A DNA stretch of 25,592 nucleotides from Crocinitomicaceae bacterium. Lineage in GTDB: Bacteria; Bacteroidota; Bacteroidia; Flavobacteriales_D; Crocinitomicaceae. The stretch covers positions 1 to 25,592 of the forward strand of contig JALWLM010000131.1 of the NCBI GenBank assembly GCA_027084145.1, given 5' to 3'. A model generated the notes under the pieces. That model made no database searches. It was given only the letters and a program-made list of their open reading frames with translations, and was not told the DNA's origin. Of this stretch, positions 1-7,344 are shown in pieces (positions within the stretch are counted from its first letter, which is position 1; each line of letters opens with the position of its first letter). A program made the translations under genes and the position numbers.

Positions 1-528
1 AGTGTATTTTCCTTGTTGCAATTGTTCTTTTTCTTTTACAACGATTGTTTTTGTTTTCTCAATGACAAACGGAGGTACAGAACGGGTTAAAGTTTTGTTT
101 TCATAATTGAGCCATTGTTGATCAATGTAAGGAGGAGATACTCCTTTGTTCTCTTTTATGATGACGTTTTTAATCGCTTCTTCAAGATTTGACAGAGAAT
201 TAAAATCACATTTTAGATGGAAAAGATAATTGGTATAATCTTCTCTGAAAGTTACATTTGAAATACCTTCTTGTTCTTTAAAATAAGCGATTAGATTGTT
301 TAGTTTTTGTTGGATTTCTTCCTTGGAAGGAACTTTTTTCCCGTCTAAACTGTCTAACGCTAGCACAGAATTGATTTTAATTTTACTTGAGCTTAAATTA
401 ATGGTGTATTTGAATGTACCACTGCCATCCGTATTAAGACTTAAATCATCAATAATCTCCACGCATGAACTTGTTCCCAGTAGCACTAAGAAAGCAACGC
501 TAAAATATAAAAGCGAATTACGGATCAT
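1..528 (-). CDS. Putative lipoprotein of unknown function (partial, 3' end outside window)
   Basis: Open for 176 codons from ATG at 528 to the left edge of the window with no stop, so the C-terminus is missing. The N-terminus is a short basic/hydrophobic signal peptide (M1-IRNSLLYFSVAFLVLLG) ending in a lipobox-like TSSC with Cys22, so it is probably exported and lipid-anchored. The mature part starts with acidic residues (VEIIDDLSLNTDGSG), has beta-like stretches, and a Lys/Glu-rich segment near the cut end. I do not recognise the family; a DUF-type periplasmic or outer-membrane lipoprotein is all that can be said. It lies 44 bases downstream of rseP on the same strand and has its own consensus promoter, with the -7 box 4 bases before the ATG. 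Reading frame and signal peptide are seen directly; lipidation is inferred. Confidence 0.75.
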   Translation of the reverse strand, partial: MIRNSLLYFSVAFLVLLGTSSCVEIIDDLSLNTDGSGTFKYTINLSSSKIKINSVLALDSLDGKKVPSKEEIQQKLNNLIAYFKEQEGISNVTFREDYTNYLFHLKCDFNSLSNLEEAIKNVIIKENKGVSPPYIDQQWLNYENKTLTRSVPPFVIEKTKTIVVKEKEQLQQGKYT

Positions 529-532
529 GTTT

Positions 533-563
533 CAAATATAGGTGAAATTAATTACCTATCAAA
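533..563 (-). promoter_or_regulatory. Bacteroidota-type promoter of the lipoprotein gene
   Basis: On the minus strand TTTG (563-560), 19 bases, then TATATTTG (540-533) match the -33/-7 consensus of this phylum exactly. The -7 box ends 4 bases before the ATG at 528, so transcription should begin at or within a base or two of the start codon. The -33 box sits in the 6-base loop of an inverted repeat (ACCTAT/ATAGGT, 554-571). Confidence 0.6.
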
Positions 564-572
564 GAATAGGTG

Positions 573-2072
573 TTATTGAAATAACCACCTGTAAATGTCA
601 TTTCCATTGGCGTAAAGAAGTAGAGTCATTAAAATGATAAAACCTGCAATTTGTGCATATTCCAAGACTTTTTCAGGAGCTTCCTTTCCTGTGATCATTT
701 CATATAATAGGAATACCACATGACCTCCATCTAATGCAGGAATAGGTAATATATTCATAAATGCCAATACAATAGAAATGAAAGCGGTGTTTAACCAGAA
801 AACTTGCCAATTCCAAGATGACGGGAACATATTACCAATCGCACCAAAACCACCGATGGAGCTTGCTCCTTTTTGGGTAAATAAGAATTTCATCTGACCA
901 ATGTAGTCCGTAAGTGTTGTCCACCCTTTTTCAATACCTCTGGGAATACTTTCGAAAAAACTGTATTTGACATGTTGAATAGCATCAGCATCAATTGGAT
1001 CAACTACTTTAGGAGCAAACCCCAGCTTTCCTTGTTGGCTCACTTTTGCTTCTATCTGTATTGGTTTCCCGTTTCGATCAACTTCAATGATAGCCTTTTT
1101 TCCCCTTGTATTGTATAGTTCTTCGACGATTTCATCAAAAAACACGATTTCTCTTTGATTAACGGCAATGATTTTATCTCCTTTTTGGAGTCCTGCATAC
1201 CATGCCGGAGCAGCATCTTTTAGAAGATGAATTTTTTCCTTAGGAATAGAAAATAAAATGGTGTCTTTACCCCTCAAAATAGATAGATCTATAAACCTAG
1301 GTGTGATACTATCTGAAACATTTTCAGATTCAGGAAGAATAAGATCTCCGGCTTTTAATCCAAGGTTAGGAACAGGGGCAACGAGAGTTGTTAACTCAAC
1401 GGTTGTAGATTGATGTCTCAAATTGACAACAGGAAAAGCTCCTTTTTCAAAAAGCTCATAATCAACATCTTCTGGAAGTGTTATTATTTCAGTTTTTCCT
1501 TCTTGATGTTTAACGGTGAGTTTTCTTTTCCCTCGAATTAATATTCCCGCATTAATATCATTGATATGTGTAACTTCTTCACCATCAATTTTCAAAATAT
1601 TGTCTCCGGAATGTAATTGATATTTTTGGAGATAAGGATTAATCGCTAATCCATGTTTTAAATCCTTCGTGTAAATTTTTTCCTCCCCCCAAGCATAAAC
1701 AACCATTGCATAAATGAAAAAACCTAAAATAAGGTTAACTACAACTCCCCCAATCATTACAATAAGGCGTTGCCATGCAGGTTTAGAACGGAACTCCCAA
1801 GGTTGAGGAGGTCGCTTCATTTGCTCCTTATCCATGGATTCATCAATCATTCCCGATATCTTCACATACCCTCCAAGAGGGAGCCAACCTATTCCCCACT
1901 CGGTCTCTCCAATTTTTTTCTTAAATAAAGAAAACCAAGGGTTAAAAAACAGATAAAATTTTTCTACACGGATTTTAAACGCACGTGCAGCAATATAATG
2001 TCCAAACTCATGTAAAATGACTAAGATGGAAAGGGATAAAATAAGTTGTGTTGCTTTGATTAAAAAATCCAT
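573..2072 (-). CDS. rseP: RseP-family site-2 zinc metalloprotease (intramembrane, PDZ-containing)
   Basis: Membrane-embedded zinc protease that cleaves transmembrane substrates such as anti-sigma factors, and in some bacteria cleared signal peptides. Seen: HEFGH zinc motif at residues 21-25 in the first membrane segment; a second ligand motif NILPIPALDGGH near residue 440-450; two PDZ-like regions between about 120 and 390; hydrophobic segments at both ends; 499 aa, normal for Bacteroidota members. I chose ATG 2072: an in-frame ATG at 2105 would add 11 residues, but a TATATTTG promoter box (2100-2093) lies inside that extension and family members usually begin a few residues before ILHE-GH. 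It follows a 123-aa conserved gene by 63 bases and precedes a lipoprotein gene by 44 bases, so it may be part of a small envelope cluster. Family assignment is sure; its substrate is unknown. Confidence 0.95.
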   Translation of the reverse strand: MDFLIKATQLILSLSILVILHEFGHYIAARAFKIRVEKFYLFFNPWFSLFKKKIGETEWGIGWLPLGGYVKISGMIDESMDKEQMKRPPQPWEFRSKPAWQRLIVMIGGVVVNLILGFFIYAMVVYAWGEEKIYTKDLKHGLAINPYLQKYQLHSGDNILKIDGEEVTHINDINAGILIRGKRKLTVKHQEGKTEIITLPEDVDYELFEKGAFPVVNLRHQSTTVELTTLVAPVPNLGLKAGDLILPESENVSDSITPRFIDLSILRGKDTILFSIPKEKIHLLKDAAPAWYAGLQKGDKIIAVNQREIVFFDEIVEELYNTRGKKAIIEVDRNGKPIQIEAKVSQQGKLGFAPKVVDPIDADAIQHVKYSFFESIPRGIEKGWTTLTDYIGQMKFLFTQKGASSIGGFGAIGNMFPSSWNWQVFWLNTAFISIVLAFMNILPIPALDGGHVVFLLYEMITGKEAPEKVLEYAQIAGFIILMTLLLYANGNDIYRWLFQ

Positions 2073-2092
2073 ATTCAAAATATTATTAGAGG

Positions 2093-2100
2093 CAAATATA
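2093..2100 (-). promoter_or_regulatory. Possible -7 box upstream of rseP
   Basis: TATATTTG on the minus strand, 20 bases before the chosen rseP ATG. No TTG lies at the right distance upstream (an ATG at 2125-2123 is the nearest), so this is a half-supported promoter; it mainly argues for the downstream start codon. Confidence 0.35.
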
Positions 2101-2135
2101 CTCAAATGAACAATGATTTATTCATTTAATGAATA

Positions 2136-2507
2136 TTAATTATCATCAGCTGAAAAGATGTTGGCATCCACATATTCATTTTCAATGAAATAATCGATAA
2201 TTGCTTCTTTGATAAGATGTTGTTGTTCTTGAGGAGAAAGAGGCGGTAGTTTTTGAACCAATTCAAAATGCGGCCAGTTGTCTTTGTCTCGATGAGTAAA
2301 GTTATAATATCCGTAGGGTTCCAGCAAGGTGCAAATGGCAATATGTAAAAGTTCCATCTTCTCATCCTTAGAAAACTCTTTGTATCCAATACCAAGTTCA
2401 TTGACACCGATAAGAAATAACAAGGCTTGAACATCCAACCCTTCTCCGAAATTTTTTTCAATTTCTTTCTTTACTTTTTGAAATTTTAGTTCTAAATCAT
2501 GATCCAT
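2136..2507 (-). CDS. Conserved hypothetical protein (123 aa, acidic, soluble)
   Basis: A 123-residue protein with no signal peptide or membrane segment, rich in Glu/Asp/Lys and predicted mostly helical; central blocks ALLFLIGVNELG, HIAICTLLEPYGYY and WPHFEL look like a conserved core. I have the impression of a short family of unknown function widespread in Flavobacteriia, but no function is known to me. ATG 2507 is the first start after a TACCTTTG box 4 bases upstream. A second open frame over the same bases (about 2126-2461) is a shadow. It is divergent from recQ (69 bases between the two ATGs) and lies upstream of rseP on the same strand, so co-transcription with rseP is possible. Confidence 0.8.
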   Translation of the reverse strand: MDHDLELKFQKVKKEIEKNFGEGLDVQALLFLIGVNELGIGYKEFSKDEKMELLHIAICTLLEPYGYYNFTHRDKDNWPHFELVQKLPPLSPQEQQHLIKEAIIDYFIENEYVDANIFSADDN

Positions 2508-2511
2508 GCAA

Positions 2512-2519
2512 CAAAGGTA
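2512..2519 (-). promoter_or_regulatory. -7 box of the 123-aa gene, 4 bases before its ATG
   Basis: TACCTTTG on the minus strand matches TAnnTTTG exactly and ends 4 bases before ATG 2507. No TTG sits 17-23 bases upstream, so the -33 half is absent or weak. If used, the mRNA would be leaderless. Confidence 0.4.
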
Positions 2520-2538
2520 GGTCTTTTAAGCTAAAAAA

Positions 2539-2570
2539 TTTGAAAAATAGCAATACAGAAGTTATATTCG
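2539..2570 (+). promoter_or_regulatory. recQ promoter (TTTG-N20-TATATTCG)
   Basis: TTTG at 2539-2542, 20-base spacer, TATATTCG at 2563-2570 (one mismatch to TAnnTTTG). The ATG of recQ follows 6 bases later at 2577, so the 5' leader is at most a few bases. It shares the 69-base divergent gap with the promoter of the 123-aa gene. Confidence 0.55.
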
Positions 2571-2576
2571 TCATAG

Positions 2577-4466
2577 ATGCAAAAACCTAAAGAAATACTG
2601 AAAAAATACTGGGGGTTTGAAAATTTTCGCCCTCTTCAAGAAGAAATCATAGAAAGTGTTCTTTATGGACATGATACACTTGCCATACTTCCAACAGGAG
2701 GAGGGAAATCTATTTGTTTTCAGGTGCCGGGAATGGCTTTGGAAGGACTTGTTGTCGTGGTATCTCCATTGATTGCATTAATGGAAGATCAGGTTCAAAA
2801 TTTAAAAAGGAGAGGAATTAAAGCAGAATTAATTACTTCTTCAATGTCTTATCGTGAAATAGATATTATTTTAGACAACGCCAGATTTGGAGGAGTGAAA
2901 TTTTTATATACTTCTCCCGAGCGGATTCGATCAAAACTCTTCATAGAACGTTTTAAGTTAATGTCCCCGCGATTGATAGTTGTAGATGAAGCTCATTGTA
3001 TTTCTGAATGGGGACATGATTTCAGGCCGTCATACAGGGAAATAAAAAAACTTCGAGAGTTTCATCCAAGCATCCCTATGATTGCACTCACTGCTTCAGC
3101 GACACCAAAAGTCAGAGAAGACATCATTCAATCGTTAGAATTAAAGTCTCCAAAAACTTTTATTGGGGGAACAAAACGAGAAAACATCATTTATAGAGTT
3201 CTTCCCTCAGAAAACAAAATGCAATCAGTGATTAATTTTTCTACCAGACGACCCGGTGTAACAGGAATTGTTTATTGTCAGACAAGAAAGAGTGTTAAAG
3301 ACGTAACACAGCAACTTAGGGCGGCAAAAGTAAGTGTAGGAATGTATCATGGAGGAATGAAAGCCGAAGACAGACAGAAAGTTTTATCAATGTGGATGAA
3401 TGGACAACTTAAAGTGATGGTGGCAACCAATGCATTCGGTATGGGTGTTGACAAACCGGATGTACGGTATGTTCTTCATTATGAAATGCCTTCAAATATC
3501 GAGGCATATTACCAAGAAGCAGGAAGAGCTGGAAGGGATGGTAAAGATGCTGCGGCATTCGTTTACTGGGAAGAGAAGGATATAATACGAATGCGAGAGC
3601 AATTGCAGTTGAAATTCCCACCGGTAGATAAAGTCAAACAAATCTATACGAGTGTTTGTAATTTTCTAAAGATAGCTGTGGGAGCAGGAAGTGGAGAGGT
3701 GTATGACTTTGATTTATCTAAATTTTGCAAAGCTTTTGACTTAAAAGCATCCGAGGTGTATTATGCCCTAGAATTGTTACAACAAAATGAATTGTTGAAT
3801 TTTTCTCCCGAAGGATTTTTACCGACACGTGTTCAATTTGTTGTGGGACAAAATGTGTTATACAATTTTCAGGTTGCTAATCCGAAAATTGAACCGTTGA
3901 TTTTACTTTTAATTAGAAGTTATCCCGGAATTTTCGATCGTTTCATTCGTATTGATGAAGTTCAACTCATCAGAAGATTAAAAATCAACAAAGAAGAATT
4001 AAGAAGACAATTATCTTACATGGAAGAACATGGGGTGGCAGATGTCGCTTTACAATCCAACCTTCCTAAAATTACTTTTCTTCAAGAACGGTTGCCGGAC
4101 AGTTATTTTTCATTGAAAGGGGAGGTTTACGGGCAAAGAAAAAAAATAGAACAAGAAAAATTAGACGCCGTTTTTGAATATTTAAAAACTCTTGATTGTC
4201 GTTCGGAGTTTATTATGAGGTACTTTGGAGAAGAAGGTGAAAAATGTGGAAAGTGTGATAATTGTATGATAGAAAAAAAATCGGGTAGAACAACCGAAGA
4301 AATGGAACAAGAGATTTTGATGAGACTTCCTTCAACTTTGGAAGAATTAATTGTGAAAGCAAATATAGAGAAAACCCAAGTGGTTAAAATTCTTCGAAGG
4401 CTAATGTTGAATGAAATTATAGATTGTGAAGAAGGGATTTATCGAAGCTGTCAAACAGAGGATTAA
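2577..4466 (+). CDS. recQ: RecQ-family ATP-dependent DNA helicase (short form, C-terminal zinc motif, no HRDC)
   Basis: 3'-5' superfamily 2 DNA helicase acting in recombination and replication repair. Seen: Q-motif region FRPLQ (17-21), Walker A LPTGGGKS (38-45), DEAH box (137-140) followed by the RecQ aromatic loop region CISEWGHDFRP, and motif VI QEAGRAGRDG. The C-terminal half differs from E. coli RecQ: a winged-helix-like region comes first (about 370-530) and the four-cysteine zinc site (C541, C557, C560, C563) lies near the end, followed by about 60 residues and no recognisable HRDC domain. Length 629 aa. This looks like the second, shorter RecQ paralogue of Bacteroidota rather than the canonical HRDC-containing one. 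Its TAA shares two bases with the stop of the convergent mscS gene. Confidence 0.93.
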   Translation: MQKPKEILKKYWGFENFRPLQEEIIESVLYGHDTLAILPTGGGKSICFQVPGMALEGLVVVVSPLIALMEDQVQNLKRRGIKAELITSSMSYREIDIILDNARFGGVKFLYTSPERIRSKLFIERFKLMSPRLIVVDEAHCISEWGHDFRPSYREIKKLREFHPSIPMIALTASATPKVREDIIQSLELKSPKTFIGGTKRENIIYRVLPSENKMQSVINFSTRRPGVTGIVYCQTRKSVKDVTQQLRAAKVSVGMYHGGMKAEDRQKVLSMWMNGQLKVMVATNAFGMGVDKPDVRYVLHYEMPSNIEAYYQEAGRAGRDGKDAAAFVYWEEKDIIRMREQLQLKFPPVDKVKQIYTSVCNFLKIAVGAGSGEVYDFDLSKFCKAFDLKASEVYYALELLQQNELLNFSPEGFLPTRVQFVVGQNVLYNFQVANPKIEPLILLLIRSYPGIFDRFIRIDEVQLIRRLKINKEELRRQLSYMEEHGVADVALQSNLPKITFLQERLPDSYFSLKGEVYGQRKKIEQEKLDAVFEYLKTLDCRSEFIMRYFGEEGEKCGKCDNCMIEKKSGRTTEEMEQEILMRLPSTLEELIVKANIEKTQVVKILRRLMLNEIIDCEEGIYRSCQTED

Positions 4467-5320
4467 CTTTTCCCCGAAAGTTTATTTAAATCATCAACTT
4501 TGATATGAACATCTCGTTGAGGGAATGGAATGATTACATTATTTTCTTGTAGTTTTTTGTAAACAGAAAAACGGAGGTCGGATTTAATGTTTTCTATACG
4601 AAACATATTTCTAGACCAGAAAATCATATCAAAAACCAAAGCGGATTCTCCAAAATCAATAAATCTCACAAAAGGTTTAGGACGGTTTTGTACTTGCGGG
4701 TGTTCGTCCATGGCTTCTTGAAGACAGTGAAGAACGACGTCCAAATTAGAACCATAGGCAACGTTAACAGTTACATTGAAACGGCTTTGGCTCTTTTCAT
4801 GAGACCAATTGATTACCTTTTCCGTAATGAATCTTGAGTTGGGAACAATAATTGTCACATCATCCCGCGTAAAAATCTCCGAACTTCGTAAATTAATTTC
4901 AGCTACTCTTCCTACTTCACCATCCACCTCAATGATATCACCAACTTTAATCGACCCCTCAAATAATAAAAAAAGGCCGGAAACAAAATCTTTAAAGATG
5001 TTTTGAAGACCCAGCCCTAAGCCGACTAATAATGCCGTAGAACCGAAAAGTAAAACCGAAAGTTTGATTCCAATAACTTCCAATATAATTACCGAGGAAA
5101 TAAGCCAAACAATATATTTAGTCAGAAAATAAAATGTTGCACGCCGTTTTTCATCAATCTTGCTGATAATAAAACGAGGTTTAAAAATAATCCGTCTTAA
5201 TAAAATTAAGAATAAAAAGGTAAGAAGAACGACTAGAATGGCAAGGAGTAAATTACCCATTAAAAGTTTAAAATCTCCAAGCTCAAAAATTTGATAATTA
5301 ATAAATTCATCCCAAGTCAT
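4463..5320 (-). CDS. mscS: MscS-type small-conductance mechanosensitive channel
   Basis: Inner-membrane channel that opens on membrane tension to release solutes after hypo-osmotic shock. Seen (285 aa from ATG 5320): hydrophobic segments at about 20-45, 60-85 and the Gly/Ala-rich pore helix LLVGLGLGLQNIFKDFVSG, then the beta-domain signature (KVGDIIEVDGEVGRVAEI) and IIVPNSRFI, and an alpha/beta C-terminal domain. Size and domain order are those of the minimal MscS type. ATG 5347 in the same frame would add 9 residues but would include a TATCTTTG promoter box (5332-5325); I prefer 5320, 4 bases after that box. Divergent from efp. Whether it is MscS proper or a YbdG-like relative cannot be settled, so the symbol is by family. 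Confidence 0.88.
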   Translation of the reverse strand: MTWDEFINYQIFELGDFKLLMGNLLLAILVVLLTFLFLILLRRIIFKPRFIISKIDEKRRATFYFLTKYIVWLISSVIILEVIGIKLSVLLFGSTALLVGLGLGLQNIFKDFVSGLFLLFEGSIKVGDIIEVDGEVGRVAEINLRSSEIFTRDDVTIIVPNSRFITEKVINWSHEKSQSRFNVTVNVAYGSNLDVVLHCLQEAMDEHPQVQNRPKPFVRFIDFGESALVFDMIFWSRNMFRIENIKSDLRFSVYKKLQENNVIIPFPQRDVHIKVDDLNKLSGKS

Positions 5321-5324
5321 AAAG

Positions 5325-5332
5325 CAAAGATA
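5325..5332 (-). promoter_or_regulatory. -7 box of mscS, 4 bases before its ATG
   Basis: TATCTTTG on the minus strand, exact match to TAnnTTTG, ending 4 bases before ATG 5320. No clear -33 TTG at 17-23 bases. Same geometry as the boxes before 528 and 2507. Confidence 0.4.
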
Positions 5333-5354
5333 TAATTCTATCAACAAAAATAAT

Positions 5355-5362
5355 TATCTTCG
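5355..5362 (+). promoter_or_regulatory. Possible -7 box of efp
   Basis: TATCTTCG (one mismatch to TAnnTTTG), 27 bases before the efp ATG at 5390, giving a leader of about 20 bases. No -33 TTG seen. Confidence 0.3.
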
Positions 5363-5389
5363 TTGTGAATTAAAGTAAAAATAGACAGA

Positions 5390-5956
5390 ATGGCAACAAC
5401 TTCAGACATTAAAAACGGATTATGCTTAAATCTAAATGGCAAATTAGTTCAAATTATTGAATTTCAACATGTGAAACCGGGTAAAGGTCCCGCTTTTGTC
5501 CGCACAAAACTTAGAAATATTGAAACGGGTAAAGTTGTGGATCACACCTTTTCAGCAGGACATAAAATAGACATTGTTCGAATTGAAAATCGTGAATATC
5601 AATATCTATATAAAGAAGGTGATTCTTATGTTTTCATGAATACAGAAACATTTGATCAGATTAACATTCCTGAAAAAATGGTTGAAAAACCGGAATTTTT
5701 GACAGAAGGAATGGTTTGCAATATTTTATTCCACGCGGAAGAAGAATTGCCTTTAGTTTTAGAGTTACCAATGCATATTATTACCGAAGTGACTTATACG
5801 GAGCCGGGGGTAAAAGGTGATACGGCAACTAACGCAATGAAACCGGCAACAATTTCAACAGGGGCAGAGATTAGAGTGCCGTTGTTCATCAATACCGGAG
5901 AAACAATCAAGGTAGATACAAGAACAGGAACTTATGTAGAGCGTGTTAAAAAGTAA
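5390..5956 (+). CDS. efp: Translation elongation factor P
   Basis: Binds between the ribosomal P and E sites and relieves stalling at consecutive prolines. All three beta-barrel domains are present in the usual 188 aa. The acceptor-stem loop reads HVKPGKGPAF with Lys32 at the position that is post-translationally modified in many bacteria (Lys34 in E. coli); no modification gene (epmA, epmB, ymfI, earP) is in this window, so the modification state is open. The C-terminal domain has the RVPLFINTGETIKVDTRTGTY signature (broken here only for naming). Divergent from mscS and followed by its own hairpin terminator, so it is probably monocistronic. Confidence 0.97.
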   Translation: MATTSDIKNGLCLNLNGKLVQIIEFQHVKPGKGPAFVRTKLRNIETGKVVDHTFSAGHKIDIVRIENREYQYLYKEGDSYVFMNTETFDQINIPEKMVEKPEFLTEGMVCNILFHAEEELPLVLELPMHIITEVTYTEPGVKGDTATNAMKPATISTGAEIRVPLFINTGETIKVDTRTGTYVERVKK

Positions 5957-5982
5957 GTAAATCAAAAACTTTTTTGTAACTT

Positions 5983-6008
5983 AAAGGGGTGATTTATTAC
6001 CCCTTTTT
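5983..6008 (+). terminator. Rho-independent terminator of efp
   Basis: Stem AAAGGGGT (5983-5990) and ACCCCTTT (5999-6006), 8 bp, loop of 8 bases, ending in a run of five T (6004-6008). It lies 27 bases after the efp stop and 12 bases before the next ATG. Confidence 0.75.
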
Positions 6009-6020
6009 GATTAAAACAGA

Positions 6021-6500
6021 ATGAGTAAAAAAGAAGAAAATAAAGATAAATTTATTAATCCGATTGATCCTGAAAAAATCACAGAGACACCCCATACATT
6101 GAGTTATGGGCACCACACCGGTTCGGCTGTTGTTCGTCCTGAAGATCTGGGGAAAAAGAAAGGTTTGGCTGTTTCTGCTATGGAACACCAAACAGATATG
6201 CAACTTCAGCAGATTTATGAACAAATGCAACTATTGGCTAATCAAGCAAAACAATTACAAGACAGAAAAGCCATATCAGAAGTTATTTATTTAGCCGAAA
6301 TGCGATTTGAGCCGGTTATCAACCATGTTTATCATTTGTATAAAAAAATGGATGGCACACACTTATTGTCATTGATAGCACCTAATCAATGGGGAAAAAC
6401 AAAAAACGATTATGAGTTTGTTGCAACAGTAAGACTACTTGCGGATCATACATGGGAAATTATTGAAAAGAATCAAGAAGCCGACTTGTTTAGACAATAA
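6021..6500 (+). CDS. DUF2452 domain-containing protein
   Basis: 159-aa soluble protein with no signal peptide. It matches my memory of the DUF2452 family: a GAxVVRPEDxGK-like stretch (here TGSAVVRPEDLGKKKG), then a long amphipathic helix with AMEHQTDMQLQQIYEQM and LLANQAKQLQDRK, then YLAEMRFEPVINHVYHLYKK and SLIAPNQWGK. The helical middle has heptad spacing and is probably a coiled coil. Function is unknown. It sits between the efp terminator and gldF (102 bases before the gldF ATG), same strand; no promoter box was found in the 12 bases after the terminator, so low-level read-through from efp or an atypical promoter may drive it. Confidence 0.8.
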   Translation: MSKKEENKDKFINPIDPEKITETPHTLSYGHHTGSAVVRPEDLGKKKGLAVSAMEHQTDMQLQQIYEQMQLLANQAKQLQDRKAISEVIYLAEMRFEPVINHVYHLYKKMDGTHLLSLIAPNQWGKTKNDYEFVATVRLLADHTWEIIEKNQEADLFRQ

Positions 6501-6557
6501 TTTCAATGTGATAGTAATTTGTCGTTGTTTCGATAACTCTATTTTATAGGGAAATCT

Positions 6558-6565
6558 TATTTTTG
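6558..6565 (+). promoter_or_regulatory. Possible -7 box of the gldFG operon
   Basis: TATTTTTG fits TAnnTTTG, 37 bases before the chosen gldF ATG at 6603. No TTG 17-23 bases upstream (the nearest is 30 bases away). Confidence 0.3.
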
Positions 6566-6602
6566 GTAATTGTTTCAGTACCTTTATGCACTAAATAAAA
6601 AT

Positions 6603-7343
6603 ATGTACGCACTATACATCAAAGAAATAAAGAGTTTTTTAAGTTCAACTATTGGATATGTCTTTATTTTAATATTTTTAATTGCTTCGGGGATTATGCA
6701 CTGGATAGCTTCTTCCGGAGCTAATTTATTAGAAGGAGTAGAAGCAGATTTAATTCCTTTTTTCAATTTTGCACCGATTATTTTTCTTTTATTGATTCCC
6801 GCGATTACAATGCGGTCTATTGCAGAAGAACGTAGAACCGGAACTCTCGAGTTACTTTTCACATTGCCGATTTCTGATATTAAAATCATTTTAGCAAAAT
6901 ATTTTGCTAGTGTCACCTTGATGATTATTGCGATATTACCGACTCTGATTTATTATTACTCAATGGAACAATTGTCCCAAGACCCTGAAAAATTTGATCA
7001 TGCGGCGACCATCACTTCTTATTTGGGATTAATTTTGATTGGAGCGGCTTTTACAGCAATAGGTATTTTTACTTCAGCGTTGACAGATAGTCAAATAGTT
7101 GCTTTTATTTTAGCACTTTTCACTTGTTGGATTTTTATGCCGGACATAGGAGGTATTTCTTTGTTAGGTTCTTATAATTTAATGGGAGGATTGGACTCTG
7201 TTATTCAATATTTTGGAATGGCATATCATTATCAATCCATACAAAAAGGAGTCATTGATACAAAAAACATTATTTACTTTTTATCAATAATTATCATCTT
7301 TTTATATGCAGCTTTAACGGTTGTTCGTTCAATAAAGAAATAA
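6603..7343 (+). CDS. gldF: GldF: ABC-2 type transporter permease, gliding-motility associated
   Basis: Membrane permease of the GldAFG ABC transporter first linked to gliding in Flavobacterium johnsoniae; the ATPase GldA is not in this window. 246 aa from ATG 6603, the usual length; a TTG at 6570 would add 11 residues without family support. Seen: N-terminal YIKEIKSFLSSTIGYVFI, about six hydrophobic segments, and the ABC-2 permease motif around RSIAEERRTGTLELLFTLPIS, which contacts the ATPase. One base separates its stop from the gldG start, so the two are co-translated. Homologues also occur in non-gliding Bacteroidota, so the gene does not prove motility. Confidence 0.93.
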   Translation: MYALYIKEIKSFLSSTIGYVFILIFLIASGIMHWIASSGANLLEGVEADLIPFFNFAPIIFLLLIPAITMRSIAEERRTGTLELLFTLPISDIKIILAKYFASVTLMIIAILPTLIYYYSMEQLSQDPEKFDHAATITSYLGLILIGAAFTAIGIFTSALTDSQIVAFILALFTCWIFMPDIGGISLLGSYNLMGGLDSVIQYFGMAYHYQSIQKGVIDTKNIIYFLSIIIIFLYAALTVVRSIKK

Positions 7344-7344
7344 C

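Noticed and set aside
296..541. Plus-strand open frame opposite the partial lipoprotein
   Set aside because: Antisense to a frame with a signal peptide, lipobox and consensus promoter; its translation looks like reversed coding sequence.
2126..2461. A 111-codon open frame overlapping the 123-aa gene on the same strand
   Set aside because: Its translation has no family character and lies fully over the better-supported frame at 2136-2507, which has a promoter box at its ATG.
6501..6602. Small gene or RNA between the DUF2452 gene and gldF
   Set aside because: 102 AT-rich bases with no convincing frame or stable hairpin; only a possible promoter box.
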